Origin: an uncultured Kordia sp.
Lineage (GTDB): Bacteria > Bacteroidota > Bacteroidia > Flavobacteriales > Flavobacteriaceae
Assembly: GCF_947489565.1 (NCBI RefSeq)
Contig: NZ_CANLEA010000033.1
Coordinates: 1-45,799 of the forward strand
DNA length: 45,799 nucleotides
Reading direction: 5' to 3'
Position 1 is the stretch's first letter. Every line of letters starts with the position of its first letter. Shown in pieces: positions 17,694 through 24,912 of the stretch. The notes below the pieces were generated by a model. That model ran no database searches. It was not told the origin of the DNA and worked only from the letters and a program-made list of their open reading frames with translations. The translations under genes were made by a program, and so were the position numbers.

Positions 17694-18497
17694 CTAAAAA
17701 CGATAGTCAACTCCAAAACCTAAAGCATTGATACGAACGCTTCCAAGATTGTAACGATTGTAACCTCCGTGAACAGAAAAACGTTTCAGGTGATAACGTG
17801 CATGTAGCTTCAACTCATCTATCGAAGAATCATTGATAAAACTTTGTTTCCAAAAAGCACTAATACTTATTGGCTGATCTAAATACACATCGACACCAAC
17901 TTGATATGCGAATCCTGCTTCATCTACACCATTCCCTACATATGTAGCTCCAACTCCCCAAAAAGCAGTTATATATTGCTCTCGAACTCGATAATAATTA
18001 AACATAAAAGAACTTACACCAAGTTCATTTTTGGGATTTTCTTCGAAAAAGTGCAGATGATTCACTTCAATACCTGCTAAGGGAACAAAACGATAATTTA
18101 GTTTTACATCATTGCCATAGAATTCTTTTCCACTCGTAAAAAATGTATTAGAAAGAATCACTTGAGCATTTTTCACAGGCACATCGTCTTCTGGATATGC
18201 ATATTCTCCATGAGAACCGTTTGAATATGGATATTTATAAAAATAGCGTTCTTCTGCATTTCCAATAAAAACCCCGATGGTTATTTGGTAAGCAATTTCA
18301 AAAAAAACACCTTCAAAAAAATTGATATTATCATCGTCTCCCCAATCATCGTCATCATCATTCCAAGAACGTGAATCGTTATTACTGGAGCCACTTCCCG
18401 AAAGGTCGTTTTTAGCTTTGTTTAATTTTCCTTGCGCATGACTTACACTAAAAACAAAGCTGCATACGAGTAGAGAGAGTAAAATTTTTGATTTCAT
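17694..18497 (-). CDS. Predicted outer-membrane beta-barrel protein, function unknown
   Basis: I start this gene at 18497, where MKSKILLSLLVCSFVFSVSHAQ forms a good signal peptide; the frame is open 30 codons upstream but that segment is not signal-like. The 267-aa product has a Ser/Asn-rich and then strongly acidic linker (WNDDDDDWGDDDN, about residues 45-57). Alternating strands rich in Tyr/Phe follow, ending in the barrel-type terminus GFGVDYRF. No catalytic motif is visible. It is most likely an integral outer-membrane protein of the small barrel class seen widely in flavobacteria. A 43-codon gene lies 96 bases upstream on the same strand. Confidence 0.7.
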   Translation of the reverse strand: MKSKILLSLLVCSFVFSVSHAQGKLNKAKNDLSGSGSSNNDSRSWNDDDDDWGDDDNINFFEGVFFEIAYQITIGVFIGNAEERYFYKYPYSNGSHGEYAYPEDDVPVKNAQVILSNTFFTSGKEFYGNDVKLNYRFVPLAGIEVNHLHFFEENPKNELGVSSFMFNYYRVREQYITAFWGVGATYVGNGVDEAGFAYQVGVDVYLDQPISISAFWKQSFINDSSIDELKLHARYHLKRFSVHGGYNRYNLGSVRINALGFGVDYRF

Positions 18498-18593
18498 AAA
18501 ATTGGTTTTAACGTTGCCAAACTTCATCAAGAAAAGTGCCAAAAAATCTCTGTATCGTAACGTCAAAATCGGGAAGTCAAAAAACAAGTCCTG

Positions 18594-18725
18594 CTATTCT
18601 TGGGAAACAGTCACTTGATTATTATTAATGGCTATTGTCAAATTGGATTCTTTCACTTCGTCATAATAGATTTCTACTTCTTTAAATTGATTTCCGATTT
18701 GAATAGTTGTTTTTGATGGTTTCAT
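18594..18725 (-). CDS. Small hypothetical protein (43 aa)
   Basis: An open frame on the minus strand starts at ATG 18725 and stops at 18594. It encodes MKPSKTTIQIGNQFKEVEIY and continues to the C-terminus AINNNQVTVSQE. The product is hydrophilic, with alternating strand-like residues and no signal or membrane segment. It precedes the outer-membrane protein gene on the same strand with 96 bases between. I recognise no family. Support is limited to a complete frame with plausible composition, so it could be spurious. Confidence 0.4.
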   Translation of the reverse strand: MKPSKTTIQIGNQFKEVEIYYDEVKESNLTIAINNNQVTVSQE

Positions 18726-18905
18726 TTGGTTAATTTTTTTCGTTCTTTATAAATATCCTTCAAAAACTAGCTTAAAACAATACTTAATTATACGTATTTT
18801 TGAATCGTTAGTATTAATGAGGTTATTCATTTAATAGTTTAAAGTATTTTCTCTCAGTTTCTAATGAATTGTGTAATTTCACGAATTCCTTATATGATTT
18901 AATGT

Positions 18906-19760
18906 ATGATGCTACTTGCTGTCTTATTCCAAAACATTGGGAAATTTCTCTGTCTAAAACTTTTTAAAACAAAACTGAGAGATCTTCGAAAACAATGGCA
19001 CTGGAAACGTTTTGTATATGAACTAAGTGGTTCTATATTTCTTTTTCTTCTTTCGTTTATAATATATGCTTCTATAATGATGTATTACGGAAAAGTATAT
19101 TTATCAAATGACAACTTGATTTATGGTATTGAAGCGAGCGAAGTTGCAGAACATATAGGTTTTCAAGATGGTGACAAACTAATAGCAATTAATGGTGAAA
19201 AAATTACTGAATTTGATGCTAAAGAATTAATGATAGATGTATTACTAACTGATAGTGTACATATTGATCTTACCAGAGATTCTAAAAAAATTCGATTGTC
19301 AATTTCTGAAGAACAAAAGAAAATGATTCTTGCCAATCGTGATAGTATGAATCAATTTATTATGGCTAGAAATCTTAGTGAATTAGAATTTACTCATGAA
19401 AATTACAGTGTATCCGAAATCACAGCTCGTTTTTATAAAAATTTAGAAACGACTACTGAATATGTAAGAACATTAATTATAGGTCCGGAAAAAATGAACG
19501 GTTATCTGAGAAGAATTCCGGTAGCAATATTTGAAGTTCATAATTTTCTATCCTTTCTAAGTGTATTCAGTTTCACAGCATTGATGTTGGTCATCATCAA
19601 TCTAATTCCGCTGCCTGGTTTGGATGCGGGCAATATGATTATTGCACTTATGGAACATAATAGAGAAAAGGTATTTTCTGCTAAAAAACTATTCATCATT
19701 CGCTTATTAGGAATTGGAATTTTAATTATTTGGGTTTTGATTAATACTTATTTATTGTAG
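18906..19760 (+). CDS. RseP/S2P-like membrane protein with PDZ domain, zinc motif lost
   Basis: A 284-aa protein with the plan of a site-2 protease (M50): an N-terminal helix, a second membrane helix (about residues 36-58), a PDZ-like segment (GIEASEVAEHIGFQDGDKLIAINGEKI), then a helix carrying NLIPLPGLDAGN and a last membrane helix. In active enzymes the first helix carries HExGH; here the equivalent place reads LFQNIGKFLCLKLFKTKL, that is QNIGK at residues 9-13, which cannot bind zinc. The second motif keeps the Asp (residue 240) but has LDAGN in place of LDGGH. It is also much shorter than a flavobacterial RseP (about 440 aa). I infer a pseudoprotease that may bind substrates through the PDZ domain. 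No operon partner is evident. Confidence 0.72.
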   Translation: MMLLAVLFQNIGKFLCLKLFKTKLRDLRKQWHWKRFVYELSGSIFLFLLSFIIYASIMMYYGKVYLSNDNLIYGIEASEVAEHIGFQDGDKLIAINGEKITEFDAKELMIDVLLTDSVHIDLTRDSKKIRLSISEEQKKMILANRDSMNQFIMARNLSELEFTHENYSVSEITARFYKNLETTTEYVRTLIIGPEKMNGYLRRIPVAIFEVHNFLSFLSVFSFTALMLVIINLIPLPGLDAGNMIIALMEHNREKVFSAKKLFIIRLLGIGILIIWVLINTYLL

Positions 19761-19996
19761 TAAAACTATCATAACACCAAAAAAACACTATAAAATAACA
19801 CGTAAATTCACTTTTTTAATTCCAACCTGTAACAACTCGGAAAAAAATAGACAGATATTATTGTTAAATTCTTTATATTTAAAAGCTAGTTTCAAAAACG
19901 TTTTTTTGCTTTCATAGCTCAATACATTTTAAAAACAACTAGTACCGAAAACAAACGACAAAAAAATACATTCATTAATAAAAAACCACGTAATAT

Positions 19997-21376
19997 ATGG
20001 CTGACGATTTTGATTTACTAGAAACTTCAGGAGCAGAACAAAAACAAAAATCTAATGACAAAGTAGATTGGGGAAGAGCAATTGACCAAATGAAGTCGAA
20101 ACTTGCCCAAGAAGATAGTCCCGAAGTTCGCCAAAAAATATTGAACGCAACTTTGGACAATGTGGTGGATATGGCTGAAAAAGATCGTACTTCACTCCTC
20201 GATGCCATTAAAGACTTAACGGATTATCAAGACGAAGTAGGAATTATTTTTGAGCGTTTTTCAACATTAAACGATGAAGAACAACGTGTTATTGATGATG
20301 CGCAGAAAGAACTTGAAAAAGCAAAAGTAGAATACCAAGCTGCTATAGACAAGCCTGATACATGGTGGAATAATCTTTGGGGACGAAAGTCTAGAATTAA
20401 AAGAGAGAAAACCGAATTAGAACAAGCGGAAAAGGACAGAAAATTTGCAGACTCAAAAGCAAAGGAAATGTTTCAAAAGCGTATTGAAAGTTCAGATACG
20501 GAAACGTTGTTGAAAGAACTTTCATTTAAGAGTCAGGCAGCTGTAAAACGTTTGAAAGATCGTGAAATAGAAATCAAAGAAGTTGAGGACAGACTACAAG
20601 TTGCTATCGTAGAAGCTAGTAAAAACCACACAAAAGCTTTAGAGAAGAAAGAAGAAACAGAAGCAGATCTCGAAAAACAAAAAGCATTGTTGAGTCAGGC
20701 ACGACAAGAATTGGAAGAAATTGTTGACAAGCAATCTCCTGAATATTCTGAAGCGTTGGCTAAAATTACGCAACTTGAACAAAAAGTAGAAGAGCTTGAT
20801 GGTTTACGAACTGCATACATCACATTAGCAGCCAGTAAAGATAGTTTTGTGCACAAACACAACTTAACGATTAAAGTATTGACATCTTTACGTAGCAACT
20901 TACAAACGCACAGAGCAAAACTAAAATCTGATACGGAAGAAAGAATCCGTTATTACGATGGTTATGTAGTGGCTTTAAAAGCACGTACTGATCAAGAGTT
21001 TGCTGCAATTTTAGAACACTTAGGTGTAAAAACTGATGAGAAAATCGGAGAAACATTGGCAGCAATGTACACTGCAAGTTCGAAAGCGCGTCAAGATATG
21101 ATGGAAAATATTCCTGTTCACGAAAAAGTAATGAAAGGTATTTATAGTAGTTATGCAGAATCGTTACAAGAAATTCGTGAAAAGGATGTGGAAATCCGCA
21201 AGAATTTTGCTGATCGTTACGGAATTGACATGAAAGAATTATTCGAAGAGTATTATCAAAACAATGAAAATCCATCTACTGGAGATGCTGGCGGAAACGA
21301 CGCTTCTGGTGGAGAAAGCGGTGGCGGAAGTCCTGCTTCTTCCAATGATGGTGGTTCTGATGACTTGTTAGGTTAA
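19997..21376 (+). CDS. Long coiled-coil cytoplasmic protein, function unknown
   Basis: The 459-aa product lacks a signal peptide and membrane helices. Long heptad-like Glu/Lys/Ala-rich segments occur at about residues 95-125, 135-260 and 300-420. A short Trp-rich break (DTWWNNLWGRK) lies near residue 125. The C-terminus is a Gly/Ser/Asn/Asp-rich tail ending DDLLG, and the N-terminus also begins with an acidic DDFDLLE, so both ends may be flexible docking peptides. I recognise no named family. It is followed by two plus-strand genes (353-aa protein and AAA+ ATPase), and related genes resume at 31653, which suggests a multi-protein cytoplasmic and membrane machine. The role as scaffold is inferred only. 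Confidence 0.8.
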   Translation: MADDFDLLETSGAEQKQKSNDKVDWGRAIDQMKSKLAQEDSPEVRQKILNATLDNVVDMAEKDRTSLLDAIKDLTDYQDEVGIIFERFSTLNDEEQRVIDDAQKELEKAKVEYQAAIDKPDTWWNNLWGRKSRIKREKTELEQAEKDRKFADSKAKEMFQKRIESSDTETLLKELSFKSQAAVKRLKDREIEIKEVEDRLQVAIVEASKNHTKALEKKEETEADLEKQKALLSQARQELEEIVDKQSPEYSEALAKITQLEQKVEELDGLRTAYITLAASKDSFVHKHNLTIKVLTSLRSNLQTHRAKLKSDTEERIRYYDGYVVALKARTDQEFAAILEHLGVKTDEKIGETLAAMYTASSKARQDMMENIPVHEKVMKGIYSSYAESLQEIREKDVEIRKNFADRYGIDMKELFEEYYQNNENPSTGDAGGNDASGGESGGGSPASSNDGGSDDLLG

Positions 21377-21404
21377 TTCTGAAAACTACATATTCATCGA
21401 TATT

Positions 21405-21575
21405 GCATGAAGGATTGAGGCGGCATCCTTTTTAAAATTGAAACGTCATTACGAGGAGTTTGCGACGAAGTAATTTGTTTGTAAAAAAATAGATTGTCAC
21501 TAAAATTTTCAATGTATCTCGCAATGACGTATTAAAAAGATACAGCCGAAAGCCTGGTCGTATTGCGGACATGCC
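21405..21575. repeat. Composite intergenic repeat element (326-base gene-free stretch)
   Basis: The gap 21377-21702 holds no gene. It contains AAGGAT..ATCCTT with a T5 run (21410-21433), which can act as a terminator for the coiled-coil gene. An imperfect inverted repeat follows (21444-21529), then a block with AGCCGAAAGCCTGGTCG and GCGGACATGCC (21534-21575). From memory, the outer two blocks resemble a pair of sequences that recur between flavobacterial genes; I cannot confirm this here. Further small hairpins lie at 21638-21655 and 21664-21677. Confidence 0.5.
21444..21529. repeat. REP-like imperfect inverted repeat
   Basis: CGTCATTACGAG (21444-21455) and CTCGCAATGACG (21518-21529) are inverted copies with one mismatch, separated by 62 bases that include GCGACGAAGTAAT. 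This matches the CGTCATTGCGAG type of dispersed palindrome common in Bacteroidota and other bacteria. It lies inside the composite element. Confidence 0.7.
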
Positions 21576-21702
21576 AAAAAATAGCTAACTACTTCGAGGC
21601 ATATTCGTGAAACATTGATAAGAAACGACTAAAAAAATTGACGCAAGCGTCGAAACATTTAAATCTCGATTATCGAGTAATTACGTATATAATTTTGTTT
21701 TA

Positions 21703-22764
21703 ATGTCTTTAAACGATATCACAACACCTTTAGATTCTGCAGCGCTAGAATCGGACGACCAATATGATTTGTATTACCGAATGGTAATGCATGTTCTGGA
21801 TGAATTTGAGATTAATTTGGTGGAATGGAATCATTACCGAATTTGCACCAAAGAAGAACTGAAAGCTTTAGAAAACTATTGCAAACGTTTGGCGTTCTCA
21901 CTTCGTGTAATGCAGTTAAAATATCGCTTTGACGAAGAGCAAATGAAGGTCGATTTGACCGAATCTGGTTTTCCAAACTATTTAGAGTTGCGTTATATTC
22001 ACAACGATCTGGACTTGAAAGAAGAGTTTAAAGCCAAATTACCAGCTGCTAGCGAATTCAAAGAAAAGTTCATTCGCCAATTAATGGTGCACAAACAACA
22101 TGTGAGCAAACGCGATTTGTTTGAAGCATCTTCGTCTCTCTATTACAATAGAATTCAGGAAGAAAAAGTATTCAAAAAGTTTGTTTTAGGGAAAATCAAA
22201 AAGACGAAAAGTACTTTTGCGACTTATGTGCTCGACTGGGCTTTTTACGATGTAACGCTCAACAGACCGTTTATTTGTTTTATGTATTTTGATTATAAAC
22301 ATGATGATGAAATAGAACAAGAAATTTACGATACGATAAAAGATTGTGCCGATCGCCATCAAGATTTGAACAATATGGCGTATATGATTGACAAACGTTT
22401 GAAAAATGTGCATCCGCGCAAAATAAAACGTGTTGATTTAGGAATTTTACACAGTATTTTTTCCAAAGATGATCATGAAATTACACAAGCTTTGTTGCAA
22501 GCAATTGCGCAAAAAGATGTAAAACTAAATTCGTTCTCGCTGACGACGACTGTGGAAACAATCAATGCAGTAAATTCATCAAAAGTAAGCAATGATTTAT
22601 TATCATTTAAGAAGCAAGAAATTCAAGTGTGGAGTGACATCACAACGCACAAGTATATTTTAGCTCCGCATAGAGTCATTCAATTGTTGTATGGAAAAAT
22701 TCCAAACACTATTATTCACTTACATCATGAACCTTTTGAAGTAGAAGAATTGCCTGAGAATTGA
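21703..22764 (+). CDS. Conserved-type hypothetical protein, 353 aa
   Basis: A soluble, charged protein without signal peptide or membrane helix. It is mixed alpha/beta with many Lys, Glu and His residues (for example NTIIHLHHEPFEVEELPEN at the C-terminus). It has no motif I can assign. ATG 21703 is preceded at once by TAATTTTG (21690-21697), which fits the -7 promoter consensus but would give a very short leader. It stands between the coiled-coil gene and the AAA+ ATPase gene on the same strand, so a common function with the ATPase is plausible, for example as adaptor. That is inference from position alone. Confidence 0.75.
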   Translation: MSLNDITTPLDSAALESDDQYDLYYRMVMHVLDEFEINLVEWNHYRICTKEELKALENYCKRLAFSLRVMQLKYRFDEEQMKVDLTESGFPNYLELRYIHNDLDLKEEFKAKLPAASEFKEKFIRQLMVHKQHVSKRDLFEASSSLYYNRIQEEKVFKKFVLGKIKKTKSTFATYVLDWAFYDVTLNRPFICFMYFDYKHDDEIEQEIYDTIKDCADRHQDLNNMAYMIDKRLKNVHPRKIKRVDLGILHSIFSKDDHEITQALLQAIAQKDVKLNSFSLTTTVETINAVNSSKVSNDLLSFKKQEIQVWSDITTHKYILAPHRVIQLLYGKIPNTIIHLHHEPFEVEELPEN

Positions 22765-22906
22765 GCTTGAAATTGAACTCGAAATTGAAGTTGAAATATT
22801 GACGCTTCGACTTCACTCAGTTCAAACGAATAACGAATTGACAAAAGAACAAATCAACAAATTGACGAATCAACAAATTGACGAATCAACGAATTGACAA
22901 AAAAAC
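22760..22906. repeat. Low-complexity direct repeats between the 353-aa gene and the AAA+ gene
   Basis: The spacer is built from short near-repeats. GAAATTGAA-type words occur between 22765 and 22799. AACAAATTGACGAATC then occurs twice in tandem (about 22856-22886), with related ACGAATTGACAAAA words on each side. This looks like slippage or recombination debris. No gene is encoded. Confidence 0.6.
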
Positions 22907-22948
22907 AAAGAGCACAGCGACAAACCAATAACAAACAAAAAAACATAC

Positions 22949-24910
22949 ATGGAGAAACAACCGACATTTCCTATCAAAAAGACTGAATTGACAATTTTGC
23001 GTGAAGAAGCTTCTTCGTTCATCAAAAGTGTACAATGGGAACAAGGTTATAAAGCAAGAAGTAGAGATGGAAACAAAGAGCAAGAAGATATTTTACTATA
23101 TCTATCGAAAGCCAAAGGAAATGGTGGCGCTAATGCAATTTCGATCTCCAAAACGATTTTAAGTCTTAAAAAACGCTTATTACCAGATTCTGTTGCTTTA
23201 CCGCTTTCGCTGAATGAAACACTGTTCAATCTACAGGAAGCCATTGCTATTGGTTTATGGATCCGAGACAGTTATTATGATGCGTCAGGTTTGTCTATTC
23301 TTCATGAAAAAAGAGCAGGTCTTTCTACAGATCAACGCAAAGAATACGAATCCAAACAACAAACCGCTACGGCATTTATGTTGTTCAGTTTGGCGTATTA
23401 TGTAGTAGCAAAACTAAAAGAAAAAGCTTCGGAAGAAAATACTGTAATGCAAAACAAATTTGCAGGTATTCCAGAAGTGTCATTGTTGTCTCCTACAAAA
23501 GGAATTTCTTGTCAATTGTTCTATTATGACAAATATATGAATCATCCAAACTTGGTCAACTCTGAACAAGATGTGATTGATTTTACCGTAATGTACTTTG
23601 AAGCGTATTTAGACGAAATCATTCAACGAAAAGGCGCGTTAGATCATACCGATGTCATTACAGACAGAACCTATCAATTGGAAGATTCTGAATTTTCTAT
23701 TGCAGGATGGGAAACTGTTTTTACAGGAAGCGCCAAGAGTGTGGAATTTAATCCAATTCGTTTTGAGCAAATTGTTGGAAACAAAGATGCAAAACACTTT
23801 GCCAAGCGTTTGGTAGAACGTTTGATGAGTTACGACATTGCGACCAAAAGAAATCCTTTTCAAGAATTGGGCGGATTTATGCCTGTTTTTATGGGATACG
23901 GAATTCCTGGAACAGGAAAAAGTATGCTGATTGCGGCTATTGCAACGATGTTAAAAGAACGTTGTGATCATTTGGATATTCCATTTTTATTTCACCCAAT
24001 GCCAGATACTGTAGTTTCGACTTTTCAAGGTGGATCAGCAGAAAAAATGGTACAATGGATGAAGCCAATGCAAGATCCTTCACGATTGATTTTTGCGCCT
24101 ATTGATGATGCAGAAAACAATTTACAAGAACGAACTGCTCAAGGTGTTTCGGCCGGAGTAAAAGAAGTAATTGGTGTATTTTTACGTTATACAGAAGGTG
24201 CTTATGCGGTAAATCACGGAAACAGTTCCATTGGTTTATTTACCAATTTACCCGAACAATTAGACAAAGCCGTTATTTCGAGAATTCAAGGACGTTTTAA
24301 AATTGACGGAGCGCGTACGGAACAAGATTTCTTAGATCAAGATTATATTTGGTGGTCTAAAATTGAAAAAACCTTGCCTGGTTTCGTTTCTATGAAAGAT
24401 CATCCTTCGTACAAATATTTAAGTGATCAAACATTAGCGAACAGTGCTGGCGAAATTCTTGGGAATATTAAAGAACCGGAAGACGATAAAATCAAAAGAA
24501 TCTTTAATGATACTTTAGAAAATAGTTCATTAACTGATCATGTTTTTTACTCAAATTTATATGGAGCTGTTCAAAAAGAATTTCCGTTTTTCTCTTCTAG
24601 AGATATCCGAAATATTCAAAGTGCCATTTCACTACGTTTGACAGATTTTAACTTGGAAGACGATTGGTTTGAAAATCCAGAAGTCTATTTCCAAAAAGAT
24701 TACGATACCAAATTGGGTATGCTGAAAGAATTGATGAAGTCTAACATGAAAGGACTCAATTTTGCTGAAATTCGTAAGCAAGAAGTCATTCGTTATTTAG
24801 ACAATGTGGCTACCATTGCAGATACTGATTTCTCACGTAAAGTAGAACAACAAATCATGCAAATGAAAATAGGAACAGAAGCGCGCAGTCGTTTTGAAGA
24901 AGGGTTATAG
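22949..24910 (+). CDS. AAA+ family ATPase
   Basis: A 653-aa cytoplasmic protein with a helical N-terminal region (residues 1-300) and one AAA+ module. Walker A is GIPGTGKS at residues 318-325. The Walker B position reads LIFAPIDDAENN (380-391), that is IDDAE instead of the usual hhhDE, with Asp 386/387. Sensor-1/arginine-finger-like text is GLFTNLPEQLDKAVISRIQGRF (about 428-449, 22 residues, Arg in SRIQGR). A C-terminal helical domain follows. The module resembles the single-ring unfoldase/remodelling clade rather than a protease. It is preceded by the coiled-coil and 353-aa genes. Its stop lies two bases before the amidohydrolase ATG, so downstream translation may be coupled. Substrate unknown. 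Confidence 0.85.
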   Translation: MEKQPTFPIKKTELTILREEASSFIKSVQWEQGYKARSRDGNKEQEDILLYLSKAKGNGGANAISISKTILSLKKRLLPDSVALPLSLNETLFNLQEAIAIGLWIRDSYYDASGLSILHEKRAGLSTDQRKEYESKQQTATAFMLFSLAYYVVAKLKEKASEENTVMQNKFAGIPEVSLLSPTKGISCQLFYYDKYMNHPNLVNSEQDVIDFTVMYFEAYLDEIIQRKGALDHTDVITDRTYQLEDSEFSIAGWETVFTGSAKSVEFNPIRFEQIVGNKDAKHFAKRLVERLMSYDIATKRNPFQELGGFMPVFMGYGIPGTGKSMLIAAIATMLKERCDHLDIPFLFHPMPDTVVSTFQGGSAEKMVQWMKPMQDPSRLIFAPIDDAENNLQERTAQGVSAGVKEVIGVFLRYTEGAYAVNHGNSSIGLFTNLPEQLDKAVISRIQGRFKIDGARTEQDFLDQDYIWWSKIEKTLPGFVSMKDHPSYKYLSDQTLANSAGEILGNIKEPEDDKIKRIFNDTLENSSLTDHVFYSNLYGAVQKEFPFFSSRDIRNIQSAISLRLTDFNLEDDWFENPEVYFQKDYDTKLGMLKELMKSNMKGLNFAEIRKQEVIRYLDNVATIADTDFSRKVEQQIMQMKIGTEARSRFEEGL

Positions 24911-24912
24911 TG

